The notes beneath the pieces were generated by a model. It worked only from the letters and a program-made list of their open reading frames with translations, searched no databases and was not told the origin of the DNA. Shown here piece after piece: positions 34,975-43,268 of a stretch of 56,696 nt of DNA (positions within the stretch are counted from its first letter, which is position 1; every line of letters starts with the position of its first letter). Origin of the DNA: an uncultured Paludibacter sp. (GTDB lineage: Bacteria; Bacteroidota; Bacteroidia; Bacteroidales; Paludibacteraceae); the NCBI GenBank assembly GCA_937927845.1, contig CALFXE010000084.1:1-56696 (forward strand), read 5' to 3'. Made by a program: the position numbers and the translations under genes.

Positions 34975-34982
34975 CAAAGATA
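34975..34982 (-). promoter_or_regulatory. -7 box of the M28-proB operon
   Basis: TATCTTTG on the minus strand, 22 bases before the start codon at 34953. Confidence 0.55.
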
Positions 34983-35079
34983 CAGCTTTTTTTAGAGATA
35001 TAATATTAGTGTTTTTTTAGGAAAAAACATGTTTTATAGCAGAAAACGCCAAAAATAGGTTTTAAAACATGTTTTTTTA

Positions 35080-35111
35080 TTTGCATATCAACAAAAAACA
35101 GCTTTTCTTTG
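35080..35111 (+). promoter_or_regulatory. Promoter of a candidate small RNA
   Basis: TTTG (35080-35083), 20 bases, then TTTCTTTG (35104-35111), which matches TAnnTTTG at all but one position. It points into a 95-base stretch with no open frame that ends in a strong terminator. Confidence 0.5.
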
Positions 35112-35115
35112 CAAG

Positions 35116-35210
35116 CGTTAACTAAACAACACAATCTTTTTTATACCTTAAAATAAAAAACTAATACCTATTATAGCGCGAGACTTTGTGAAAAGTCTCG
35201 TGTTGTTTTT
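35116..35210 (+). ncRNA. Candidate small RNA of about 95 nt
   Basis: Bounded by the promoter at 35080-35111 and an intrinsic terminator at 35176-35210 (stem about 11 bp including CGAGACTT/AAGTCTCG, loop TGTGAA, followed by TGTTTTT). All genes from 30190 to 34953 are on the minus strand, so this plus-strand terminator has no upstream plus-strand gene to serve. The reverse strand after the hairpin is not T-rich, so orientation is clear. Not recognised as a known RNA; the 5' end is estimated. Confidence 0.5.
35176..35210 (+). terminator. Orphan intrinsic terminator
   Basis: Eight Watson-Crick pairs (35179-35186 with 35193-35200) extended by three pairs including two G-U, then a T run to 35210. 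This is the strongest hairpin in the gene-free stretch 34954-35411. Confidence 0.75.
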
Positions 35211-35297
35211 ATATAACTCCTCTATTGCATATTACGGATCAGCGTATTTTTTTACAATATGCGCAAAATGACAAATAAATCGTTTAAAATTAAAAAC

Positions 35298-35376
35298 GGC
35301 TAAATTACATACAACATTTTTATTACCTTTGCATCTACAATCAACTCATCACCTTTAAGTTATAGGCTAAATTACA
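35298..35376 (+). repeat. Direct repeat GGCTAAATTACA before the HEPN gene
   Basis: GGCTAAATTACA occurs at 35298-35309 and again at 35365-35376, 67 bases apart. A TACCTTTG box (35324-35331) lies between them and a TATCTTTG box (35407-35414) after them. Could be an operator pair for the toxin-antitoxin operon. Confidence 0.4.
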
Positions 35377-35423
35377 ATTTGAGGTGCTATAAAAAATAAT
35401 TTCTCATATCTTTGCATAAAATA

Positions 35424-35815
35424 ATGTATATGGATCAAAAGATTAGATACTGGATTGATCTATCCGATTACGATGTAGAAACTGCTGTTGCTATGCTGAA
35501 CAGTAAAAGATTTTTATATGTTGGCTTTATGTGTCATCAAGCAATTGAAAAAGTATTTAAAGCTTATTATGTTAAGCTACATCAAGATGTGGCCCATACA
35601 CGCATAACTTATCCTATTTAGCTAAAAAAGCCGGATTTTATGATGATTTTTCTGAAGAACAAAAGGACTTTATTGACACTCTTGAACCGCTAAACATAGA
35701 GGCACGATATCCATCGCATAAAGAAAGATTATTAAGGAGTTTAACCGAAAGTAAATGTAAAGAGATTATTAAAGAAACTATTGACTTGCAATCATGGATC
35801 AAAGAGAGATTATAA
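35424..35815 (+). pseudogene. HEPN-domain (HepT-like) gene with a frameshift
   Basis: The first frame encodes MYMDQKIRYWIDLSDYDV...CHQAIEKVFKAYYVKLHQDVA and then stops at TAG after about 65 codons. If one C is added to the CCC at 35593-35595, the frame continues as PYTHNLSYLAKKAGFYDDF through SWIKERL to a stop at 35813-35815, a normal-length HEPN protein of about 130 residues. The PYTHNL motif restored at the join is a conserved part of this family. The gene then overlaps the nucleotidyltransferase start by 22 bases, the usual HEPN/MNT arrangement. A real inactivating deletion or a homopolymer sequencing error would both fit. The TTG at 35412 is inside the -7 box, so the ATG at 35424 or 35430 is the start. 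Confidence 0.85.
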
Positions 35816-36096
35816 ATAAAATAAAAAGATATAAAACACTTTTGCAAAGGCATATTAACATTGATAGTGTTTATCTTTATGGCTCTTACGCTAAAGGCAC
35901 TAATAAAGCTGATAGCGATATAGATGTCGCTATCGTAGTACAAAATACAGATGAAGATTTCTTTGCTATTAATCCGCTACTATGGAAATTACGTCGTCAG
36001 ATTGACGATAGAATAGAGCCTATCCTTATTGAAAAAGATTTTGATCAAGCTAATTTCTTAGGAGACATAAAAAGCTACGGTATTGAAATAATTTGA
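35794..36096 (+). CDS. MNT-family nucleotidyltransferase (antitoxin-like)
   Basis: 100 residues. The polymerase-beta fold signature GSYAKGTNKADSDIDVAIVV (about residues 28-47) has the GS motif and the DxD metal pair. Small MNT proteins of this kind pair with HEPN ribonucleases; in characterised MntA/HepT systems the transferase neutralises HepT by adding AMP. Its partner gene immediately upstream is frameshifted, so the pair may no longer act as a toxin-antitoxin system. Confidence 0.9.
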   Translation: MDQREIINKIKRYKTLLQRHINIDSVYLYGSYAKGTNKADSDIDVAIVVQNTDEDFFAINPLLWKLRRQIDDRIEPILIEKDFDQANFLGDIKSYGIEII

Positions 36097-36112
36097 TTTT
36101 ACGGTTGTGATT

Positions 36113-36141
36113 GTAGAGACGCCCAAATTGGGCGTCTCTAC
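36113..36141. repeat. GTAGAGACG hairpin
   Basis: Perfect 12-bp inverted repeat GTAGAGACGCCC / GGGCGTCTCTAC around AAATT. The same GTAGAGACG opening is at 3037-3045. Palindromes of this style occur scattered in many Bacteroidota and some cyanobacterial genomes. No T run follows, so it is not a typical terminator. Confidence 0.75.
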
Positions 36142-36217
36142 GGGAATCGGTGTTACGTACATCAGCGTTACATGTGTCGGCACATTTACGTTGGCAAAAT
36201 TATATTGGTAAATTTAC

Positions 36218-36263
36218 TACATTGCCACATTAGCACATTAGCATATTAGCAAATTTGCACATT
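36218..36263. repeat. ATTAGCACATTAGCATATT word repeat
   Basis: About five degenerate 9-base units (CATTGCCA, CATTAGCA, CATTAGCAT, ATTAGCAAA, TTTGCACA). With the hairpin at 36113-36141 it fills most of the 324-base gap before etfB. Confidence 0.65.
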
Positions 36264-36283
36264 ATCAAAATTTTGTGCAGCTT

Positions 36284-36317
36284 TTTGTTGTATCTTCAAT
36301 AAAAACTATTATTTTTG
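36284..36317 (+). promoter_or_regulatory. Probable promoter of the etf operon
   Basis: TATTTTTG at 36310-36317 is an exact -7 box; TTTG at 36284-36287 is 22 bases upstream, slightly longer than the usual 19-21. Leader of about 95 bases. Confidence 0.5.
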
Positions 36318-36420
36318 TGCACAGTTTAATTACTGATAAAAACACTCTCCTTTTTAGCGAAACTGGAGCCTGTTCATTAAAAAGAATAAATTCTAATTAA
36401 TAACCAAAATAATACGCAAA

Positions 36421-37293
36421 ATGAGTTTTAATATTGTTGTGCTTGCAAAACAAGTGCCCGATACGCGTAACGTTGGGAAAGATGCCATGAAAGCAGACGG
36501 TACAGTTAACCGTGGTGCGCTTCCTGCCATCTATAACCCGGAAGACTTAAACGCACTCGAACAGGCACTCCGTTTGAAATCAAAATTCGAAGGTTCACAG
36601 GTCCATGTACTTACAATGGGACCATCTCGTGCAGCCGAAATTATCAGAGAAAGTATGTATCGCGGTGCAGATGGCGGCTATCTGTTGAGCGGTAGAGAAT
36701 TTGCCGGCTCGGATACACTCGCAACTTCCTATGCACTTGCTGCTGCCATTCGTAGGATGGGTAAAATTGATATAATAATTTGTGGTCGACAAGCCATTGA
36801 TGGCGACACTGCTCAGGTAGGACCACAAGTTGCTGAAAAACTCGGTATCCCTCAAATCACTTATGCAGAAGAAATTATCAGCATAGTGAAAGATAAAATT
36901 ACAGTAAAACGCAGATTAGAAAGAGGTATTGAGCTTGTAAAAGGTTCATTGCCAATAGTGATAACAGTTAATGGTTCGGCAGCGAATTGCAGACCTCGTA
37001 ATGCAAAACTCACTCTGAAATATAAGAATGCACGAACTGCAACTGAACGTCAGACATCGTCAACAGACTACACTGATCTTATTGAAGCACATCCATATTT
37101 AAATATTCCTGAATGGGGAGCTGCTGATATTGAACATGAAGTCAAATGGCTCGGATTAACAGGTTCTCCTACCAAAGTAAAATCTATTGAAAGTGTTGTT
37201 TTTACAGCGAAAGAAAGTAAACGTTTAACCCCTGACGACACAGAGATAGAGGATTTAATGAAAGAATTAATTGCTAATCACACCATTGGATAA
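36421..37293 (+). CDS. etfB: Electron transfer flavoprotein beta subunit
   Basis: 290 residues. The N-terminal VVLAKQVPDTRN, ALEQALRLK, and GRQAIDGDTAQVGPQVAEKLGIPQITY (about 120-148) are clear EtfB signatures, the last near the AMP/FAD site. With EtfA it carries electrons between the acyl-CoA dehydrogenase encoded downstream and a partner oxidoreductase. First gene of the operon, 4 bases before etfA. Confidence 0.95.
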   Translation: MSFNIVVLAKQVPDTRNVGKDAMKADGTVNRGALPAIYNPEDLNALEQALRLKSKFEGSQVHVLTMGPSRAAEIIRESMYRGADGGYLLSGREFAGSDTLATSYALAAAIRRMGKIDIIICGRQAIDGDTAQVGPQVAEKLGIPQITYAEEIISIVKDKITVKRRLERGIELVKGSLPIVITVNGSAANCRPRNAKLTLKYKNARTATERQTSSTDYTDLIEAHPYLNIPEWGAADIEHEVKWLGLTGSPTKVKSIESVVFTAKESKRLTPDDTEIEDLMKELIANHTIG

Positions 37294-37297
37294 TATC

Positions 37298-38317
37298 ATG
37301 AACAATATATTTGTATATTTAGAAATTGAAGATGGCATCGTTGCAGATGTGAGTCTTGAACTGCTAACAAAAGGTCGTACTCTGGCTGATAAGCAGCAAT
37401 GTAAATTAGAAGCTGTGGCTGTTGGTCATCAGCTTGATAAAATCGGAACTCAAGTGTTTCAATATGGTGTCGACACATTATATCTTGCTGATGATAAGCG
37501 TTTGTCGCCATATACCACACTACCTCATACATCAGTTTTAGTTAATCTTTTCAAAGAAGAGAAACCTCAAATAGCATTAATGGGTGCAACTTCTATCGGT
37601 CGCGATTTAGGACCGAGGGTTTCATCTGCTCTGTTTAGCGGTCTAACTGCCGACTGTACAGCTCTTGAAATAGGTGCTTATGAAGATAAGAAAGCCGGTA
37701 AAAAGCACAATGATTTACTTTATCAAATCCGCCCTGCTTTTGGAGGAAATATAGTAGCAACTATCGTAAATCCGGATTGTCGTCCACAAATGGCAACTGT
37801 GCGTGAAGGAGTTATGAAAAAAGAAATTCGTAATCCTAAGCATGAAGGTAAAACAGTAAAATTAGATATTGCTAAGTATGTATCAGATACTGACTTTGTT
37901 ATTGAAGTTATTGAAAGACATATGGAAAAATCTAAAGTCAATCTGAAAGCATCGCCAATCATTATAGCAGGTGGCTATGGAATGGGTAGCGCTGATAACT
38001 TTGGAATGTTATACGATCTTGCTAATGTATTAGGAGGTGAAGTTGGTGCATCGCGTGCAGCAGTTGATGCAGGGTTTGCTGAACATGAAAGGCAAATTGG
38101 TCAGACCGGTACAACAGTACGTCCAAAATTATATATTGCATGTGGCATTTCAGGGCAAATTCAACATATTGCAGGAATGCAGGAAAGCGCAATGATTATT
38201 GCTATTAACAGTGATGCCAATGCGCCGATTAACGCAATTGCCGATTATGTAATCACAGGTACAGTTGAAGAAGTGATACCTAAAATGATAAAATATTATA
38301 AGAAAAACAGTAAGTAA
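37298..38317 (+). CDS. etfA: Electron transfer flavoprotein alpha subunit
   Basis: 339 residues. The C-terminal FAD-binding domain is obvious: GGYGMGSADNFGMLYDLANVLGGEVGASRAAVDAGF (about 222-258), IGQTGTTVRPKLYIACGISGQIQHIAGM and AINSDANAPINAIADYVITG. The start is the ATG at 37298, four bases after etfB stops; an earlier in-frame start would overlap etfB by 22 bases and add a non-conserved leader. Confidence 0.95.
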   Translation: MNNIFVYLEIEDGIVADVSLELLTKGRTLADKQQCKLEAVAVGHQLDKIGTQVFQYGVDTLYLADDKRLSPYTTLPHTSVLVNLFKEEKPQIALMGATSIGRDLGPRVSSALFSGLTADCTALEIGAYEDKKAGKKHNDLLYQIRPAFGGNIVATIVNPDCRPQMATVREGVMKKEIRNPKHEGKTVKLDIAKYVSDTDFVIEVIERHMEKSKVNLKASPIIIAGGYGMGSADNFGMLYDLANVLGGEVGASRAAVDAGFAEHERQIGQTGTTVRPKLYIACGISGQIQHIAGMQESAMIIAINSDANAPINAIADYVITGTVEEVIPKMIKYYKKNSK

Positions 38318-38348
38318 ATAACTAACCTATTCTCACGAAACCTGACAT

Positions 38349-38664
38349 ATGACAATTATCAAAACTGAAATTCGTAATATTATATATGAAATTAGAGGTT
38401 ATAAAGTAATGCTTGATTTTGAATTAGCTGAAATGTATCAAACTGAAACAAAAAGATTAAATGAAGCTGTAAAACGAAATGCTAAACGTTTTCCTACCGA
38501 CTTCATGTTCCAGCTTACTAAAGCAGAATGGGAATTATTCAAATCTCAATATATTATTGAAAACCAAGCTCCTGACAACTTGAAGTCGCAATTTGCGACT
38601 TCAAGATGGGGAGGTAGCAGAAAAACCACGTAAAGCCATTGGATTTGTGAGTTATGATAAATAA
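38349..38664 (+). pseudogene. ORF6N-domain gene with internal deletion
   Basis: The first 80 codons give an intact ORF6N N-terminus (IYEIRGYKVMLDFELAEMYQTETKRLNEAVKRN..RFPTDFMFQLTKAEW) and then SQFATSRWGG. At this point normal members continue with a LPYAFTEQGVAML-type stretch, but here the frame reads SRKTT and stops at 38633. A second frame from about 38608 reads KPRKAIGFVSYDK to a stop at 38664, which resembles the usual C-terminal end of such proteins. The middle appears deleted. ORF6N domains are phage-associated DNA-binding domains. It interrupts the otherwise normal etf-acyl-CoA dehydrogenase order. Confidence 0.65.
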
Positions 38665-38718
38665 TACTGTTATAAAAACATCTTGTAAAAAAATAAAAAA
38701 TATAAATACTAAAATATT

Positions 38719-40428
38719 ATGTCAAACTACTTTTCAAATAATCCCGCATTAAAATTTCAGCTTTCGCATCCTTTGATGCAGAAAATAATTACGCTGAGGG
38801 AACAGAACTTCATTGAGAAGGATAAATATGATTATGCACCACGTGATTTTGAAGATACAATCGATAATTATGAGAGGGTACTCGAAATAATCGGCGAAAT
38901 TTGTTCGGATATTATTGCGCCAAATGCTGATGATGTCGACAAAGAAGGTCCGCAAGTTATCGGCAATCGCGTAAAATATGCTCGTGGGACTCAAGAAAAT
39001 CACGAAGCACTTGCACAAGCCGGACTATATGGCATGTGCCTTCCTCGTCAGTATGGCGGCTTAAATTTTTCTCTTATTCCTTATATCATGGGTGGAGAAA
39101 TGGTATCGCGCGCTGATGCTGGCTTTGCAAACATCTGGGGATTACAGGATTGCGCTGAAACAATTGCTGAGTTTGCCGATGAAAACATAAAAGCAGAATT
39201 TTTACCTCGTGTTTGCTTGGGCGAAACCTGTTCTATGGACTTAACAGAGCCTGATGCAGGATCAGATTTACAAGCTGTACAGTTGAAGGCAACCTATAAC
39301 GAACATGATGACATGTGGTACTTAAATGGTGTAAAACGCTTTATTACTAATGGCGATGCTAATATCAAATTAGTTTTGGCACGCTCTGAAGATGGCTCTA
39401 CAGATGGTCGTGGATTGTCGTATTTTGTTGCTGATAATAACTTTGACCATACTATTAAAGTGCGCCGCATTGAAAATAAACTTGGAATCAAAGGTTCGCC
39501 GACTTGCGAATTGGTATTTACAAATACTCCTGCCAAATTAGTCGGTACTCGCCGTATGGGACTTATAAAATATGTAATGTCGCTGATGAATGGTGCACGT
39601 CTGGGAGTTGGAGGTCAGTCAGTTGGAGTATCTCAAGCAGCTTATGATGAAGCAATTGCATATGCTCGCGACCGCAAACAATTCGGTAAGGCAATCATTG
39701 AATTTCCTGCTGTTTACGAAATGCTTTCCATTATGAAAGCTAAGCTTGATGCTTCCCGTGCTTTGTTATACGAAACAACTCGCTTTGTAGATGTCTATAA
39801 AGCTTATGAAGCCATTGAAGCAACAAGGAAACTAACTCCGGAGGAACGTGCTGATTATAAAGACTATCAACGACTTGCTGATGCTTTCACACCGGTATTA
39901 AAAATGTTTTCAAGTGAATTTGCAAATCAAAATGCTTATGACAGCATTCAGGTACACGGTGGTTCAGGTTTTATGAAAGATTATGCTTGTGAACGAATTT
40001 ATCGTGACGCGCGAATTCTTACAATTTATGAAGGTACTTCTCAGTTACAAACAGTAGCAGCAATTAGGCATGTCACTACGGGTAACTATCTCAAACAAAT
40101 CAGAGAGTATGAAACACAACCGATTAATCCTGAGTTTCATTCCTTAAAGAAGAAATTGGTTGCTATGACTAATTTGTTTGAAAATGCTACTAAAAAAGTT
40201 GTAGATGCCAAAAATCCTGAATATATCGATTTCCATGCTCGCCGTTTGGTTGAAATGGCAGGTCATATTATAATGTGTTATCTGTTGGTTATAGATGCAA
40301 GTAGAGACGACATGTTCAGAAAATCAGCAGAGATATATCATAAGTTTGCAGATGTGGAAATCAGAAAACATGCAACTTTCATTATCAATTTTGAAGCAGA
40401 GCAAGTAGATAAGTATAGAATTGCATAA
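38719..40428 (+). CDS. Acyl-CoA dehydrogenase
   Basis: 569 residues, longer than the usual 380 because of a C-terminal extension (from about 440). FAD and substrate signatures: CSMDLTEPDAGSDLQAV (about 172-188), the RKQFGKAIIEFPAV motif (about 317-330), and YEGTSQLQTVAA near 440. It oxidises an acyl-CoA, passing electrons to the EtfAB pair encoded just upstream. In related Bacteroidales this gene follows etfBA directly. Chain-length preference cannot be read from the sequence. Confidence 0.92.
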   Translation: MSNYFSNNPALKFQLSHPLMQKIITLREQNFIEKDKYDYAPRDFEDTIDNYERVLEIIGEICSDIIAPNADDVDKEGPQVIGNRVKYARGTQENHEALAQAGLYGMCLPRQYGGLNFSLIPYIMGGEMVSRADAGFANIWGLQDCAETIAEFADENIKAEFLPRVCLGETCSMDLTEPDAGSDLQAVQLKATYNEHDDMWYLNGVKRFITNGDANIKLVLARSEDGSTDGRGLSYFVADNNFDHTIKVRRIENKLGIKGSPTCELVFTNTPAKLVGTRRMGLIKYVMSLMNGARLGVGGQSVGVSQAAYDEAIAYARDRKQFGKAIIEFPAVYEMLSIMKAKLDASRALLYETTRFVDVYKAYEAIEATRKLTPEERADYKDYQRLADAFTPVLKMFSSEFANQNAYDSIQVHGGSGFMKDYACERIYRDARILTIYEGTSQLQTVAAIRHVTTGNYLKQIREYETQPINPEFHSLKKKLVAMTNLFENATKKVVDAKNPEYIDFHARRLVEMAGHIIMCYLLVIDASRDDMFRKSAEIYHKFADVEIRKHATFIINFEAEQVDKYRIA

Positions 40429-40466
40429 AAGCTTTTCGGTCACATTATTGGTGATACATTAACGAG

Positions 40467-40510
40467 GATGTCTCAGAATCAATGATAACACGAATTGATT
40501 TTGAGACATC
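40467..40510. terminator. Bidirectional terminator
   Basis: GATGTCTCA..GAATCAAT (40467-40483) pairs with ATTGATTTTGAGACATC (40494-40510), about 16 pairs around ten bases. It lies between two convergent genes ending at 40428 and 40518. Confidence 0.8.
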
Positions 40511-40517
40511 TTCATTT

Positions 40518-41441
40518 CTACTTGTGTCTTCCACCTTTTTCAGCTTCCATTTGTGCTCTTGATTTACTTTGAGTTACAATATAAACTCCTGAAAACACGA
40601 GCAAAGCAGATAATCCCTGATGATATCCAAACTTATCAAGACCCATCATAACTGCAACTATTGAAGCAACTATTGGCTGTACATAATTATACATACTTAG
40701 GGTAGTCGGACGAAGTACCTTTTGACCAATCGGTAATAAAAGATACCCTAAGAAAGTCGCAAAAACAATAACATATCCAACGCTTATCCACGACATGGTG
40801 GAAAGTCCGGCATAATTAGCTTCAATTATATTTACATAGCTGAACGGTAAACCTGTTATTGTTGCAAATAAAAACATCCATTTCATTATTGTTACAGGAT
40901 GATATCTGTCTATCAGCTTTTTAAACATGGTGAGATATATTGCAAATCCGATAACAGCAAGAAACACAATAAGATTTCCAAGCATATTGCCACTACCGAC
41001 CTGCTCTGTTGCACCTCCAAACACAATTATCAAAGCACCTGAAGCTCCAACCAATACACCTATTGCTTTAAGTTGTGTGATAGGTTCTTTCAAGAAAATA
41101 GCCGACAAAATCATAGTGATGATAGGTAACATAGTAACAACTATCGAGGCATCAATTGATGAAGTCATTGATAAACCTATGAAAAAAGGCAACTGATTGA
41201 GAGTCAAACCAAATATCGAAGCAAAAAAGAGCAATACAATATCTTTAAAAGGTACATGTTCACGTTTAACAAATACTGAAGCAATCCAAAACAGCAACAT
41301 ACCGCCTAAAAATCTAAAGAAAGTAAGTGCAATTGGATCTAACAAATCAGGCATTAATAAACGCGCTATGGGATTGTTTACACCAAAAATTATATTGGCG
41401 AATAACAATGCAATATGACCAGTAGTTTTTCTTTGATTCAT
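40518..41441 (-). CDS. EamA-family (drug/metabolite) transporter
   Basis: 307 residues with ten predicted membrane helices in two EamA repeats (GHIALLFANIIFGVNNPIAR near the start; GNLIVFLAVIGFAIYLTMFKKL in the second half). The family exports metabolites such as amino acids or imports small solutes. Substrate cannot be told. Divergent from the chromate transporter gene; -7 box TATCTTTG at 41459-41466 on the minus strand. Confidence 0.9.
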   Translation of the reverse strand: MNQRKTTGHIALLFANIIFGVNNPIARLLMPDLLDPIALTFFRFLGGMLLFWIASVFVKREHVPFKDIVLLFFASIFGLTLNQLPFFIGLSMTSSIDASIVVTMLPIITMILSAIFLKEPITQLKAIGVLVGASGALIIVFGGATEQVGSGNMLGNLIVFLAVIGFAIYLTMFKKLIDRYHPVTIMKWMFLFATITGLPFSYVNIIEANYAGLSTMSWISVGYVIVFATFLGYLLLPIGQKVLRPTTLSMYNYVQPIVASIVAVMMGLDKFGYHQGLSALLVFSGVYIVTQSKSRAQMEAEKGGRHK

Positions 41442-41458
41442 TTTAAAAAATTAATATG

Positions 41459-41491
41459 CAAAGATAAAACAAAAATCTATTTCTATCTTTG
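41459..41491. promoter_or_regulatory. Divergent -7 boxes (EamA and chromate transporter)
   Basis: TATCTTTG on the minus strand at 41459-41466 and TATCTTTG on the plus strand at 41484-41491. The leaders are short (18 and 19 bases). Confidence 0.6.
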
Positions 41492-41509
41492 TGCAAAATT
41501 TTACTTTAA

Positions 41510-42046
41510 ATGAAGTTATACTGGCAATTATTTTCAACTTTCTTTCGTATCGGCACATTCACCATTGGTGGTGGATATGCAATGATACCTTTAATTGAGA
41601 AAGAAGTTGTAGAAAGAAGAAACTGGATAGCGGCTAAAGAGTTTATCGATATGCTTGCAATGGCTCAATCTGCACCAGGGGTGATGGCTATAAACACTTC
41701 TATATTTGTTGGTTATAAATTAAAAGGCACAAAAGGAAGTATAATTGCAGCTCTCGGATGTGCTCTTCCTTCTTTTGTTATCATTCTTTTAATAGCTTCT
41801 TTCTTTGTAGATATGAGGTCAAATCCAACTGTTAACAAAATTTTTAAAGGTATTCGACCTGCTGTTGTTGCACTGATTGCAGCGCCTTTATGGAGAATGG
41901 CAAAATCAGCAAAAATTACATATAAAACGATTATAATACCTATTGCAGTCGTAGTTTTGATATGGGTATTCAACATACCTCCTGCTTACATCGTAGGAAT
42001 CTCAATTCTAAGCGGTCTTGCATATGGAACATTCAGAAAAAAATAA
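41510..42046 (+). CDS. Half-size chromate (CHR) transporter
   Basis: 178 residues, one CHR domain with about six helices. Family motifs: FFRIGTFTIGGGYAMIPLIEKE (residues 9-30), AQSAPGVMAINTSIFVGY and GALGCALPSF-type GCALPSFVIILLI. Half-size CHR proteins usually work as pairs encoded by two adjacent genes; only one is present here. The next gene, 28 bases later, is unrelated. Substrate may be chromate, sulfate or another oxyanion. Confidence 0.9.
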   Translation: MKLYWQLFSTFFRIGTFTIGGGYAMIPLIEKEVVERRNWIAAKEFIDMLAMAQSAPGVMAINTSIFVGYKLKGTKGSIIAALGCALPSFVIILLIASFFVDMRSNPTVNKIFKGIRPAVVALIAAPLWRMAKSAKITYKTIIIPIAVVVLIWVFNIPPAYIVGISILSGLAYGTFRKK

Positions 42047-42074
42047 GTATTTAACTATCAACTAATAAAGTCAA

Positions 42075-43208
42075 ATGATTAATTATAATAAAGTGCCTTC
42101 GCCTTGTTTTGTACTTGATGAAAAGAAATTCAGACAAAACCTCGAATTAATTCAATACGTTAAAAATCAGGCTAATGTAGAGATTATTCTTGCATTTAAA
42201 GCCTTTGCAATGTGGAGTGTTTTTCCTATTGTACGCGAATATATCCCATGCTCCACTGCAAGTTCTCTTGCCGAAGCTCGCCTTGCTTTTGAAGAAATGG
42301 GTAGTCCGGCTCACACATATGCTCCTGCCTATACTGATAAAGAATTTGATGAGATAATGCAATACAGCAGTCATATCACTTTCAACTCTATTTTTCAGTT
42401 TGAAAAGTTTTATCCACGCACTCAGTTTTATAATATCTCATGTGGTTTGCGTATCAATCCTGAATTTTCAGATGTAGGCACCGATTTATACAATCCTTGC
42501 TCTCCCGGCTCAAGATTAGGAATTACTGCTGAAAATTTAAAAGATGGTTTACCTGCAGGGGTTGAAGGCTTACATTTTCACACTCTTTGTGAGAGCAATT
42601 CCTTTGATCTTGAAAGAACATTATTGGTTGTTGAAAAGAAATTCGGACATCTTTTCGATAAAATAAAATGGCTTAATATGGGTGGTGGTCATTTAATGAC
42701 ACGCGAAGGTTATAATACTGAACATCTTATACAAGTACTGAAGGCTTTCAAAGCAAAGCATACCAATTTACATATTATTTTAGAACCCGGAAGTGCATTT
42801 GCATGGAGGACAGGCGACTTAGTATCTACTGTTCAGGATATTGTTGACAATAAAGGTGTTAAGACCGCCATGCTTGATGTTTCTTTTTCATGTCATATGC
42901 CCGATTGTTTGGAAATGCCATATAAACCTTCAATAATTGGGGCAACTGATGTTATTTCAGGCAAACCCACATACAGAATGGGAGGTAACAGTTGCTTAGC
43001 CGGTGATTTCTACGGCGATTGGTCGTTCGATGAACCTTTAAAAGTTGGAGATAAAATCATTTTTGAAGATATGATTCATTATACGATGGTTAAAACTACT
43101 ATGTTTAATGGAGTTACACATCCTTCAATAGGTATATGGACAAAAGATAATGAGTTTAAGCTGATAAGAGAGTTTGGATATGAAGATTTTAAAAATAGAT
43201 TAAGTTGA
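42075..43208 (+). CDS. nspC: Carboxynorspermidine decarboxylase
   Basis: 377 residues, an alanine-racemase-fold PLP enzyme. The PLP lysine is in IILAFKAFAMW near residue 42; LHFHTLCESNSF near 172 and MGGGHLMTREGY near 206 are family signatures, and CHMPDCLEMPY carries the catalytic Cys/Asp. It makes (nor)spermidine from the carboxy form in the alternative spermidine route used by Bacteroidota. The partner dehydrogenase gene is not in the window. Confidence 0.93.
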   Translation: MINYNKVPSPCFVLDEKKFRQNLELIQYVKNQANVEIILAFKAFAMWSVFPIVREYIPCSTASSLAEARLAFEEMGSPAHTYAPAYTDKEFDEIMQYSSHITFNSIFQFEKFYPRTQFYNISCGLRINPEFSDVGTDLYNPCSPGSRLGITAENLKDGLPAGVEGLHFHTLCESNSFDLERTLLVVEKKFGHLFDKIKWLNMGGGHLMTREGYNTEHLIQVLKAFKAKHTNLHIILEPGSAFAWRTGDLVSTVQDIVDNKGVKTAMLDVSFSCHMPDCLEMPYKPSIIGATDVISGKPTYRMGGNSCLAGDFYGDWSFDEPLKVGDKIIFEDMIHYTMVKTTMFNGVTHPSIGIWTKDNEFKLIREFGYEDFKNRLS

Positions 43209-43268
43209 ACTTTGGAACGCGGATAACGCTGATTTTCAAACGCTGATCAAAAATATATTTTTGAGAGT

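Noticed and set aside
34954..35411. Search for a tRNA or 6S-like RNA in the gap
   Set aside because: No cloverleaf is visible; the transcript suggested by the promoter and terminator is too short for 6S RNA.
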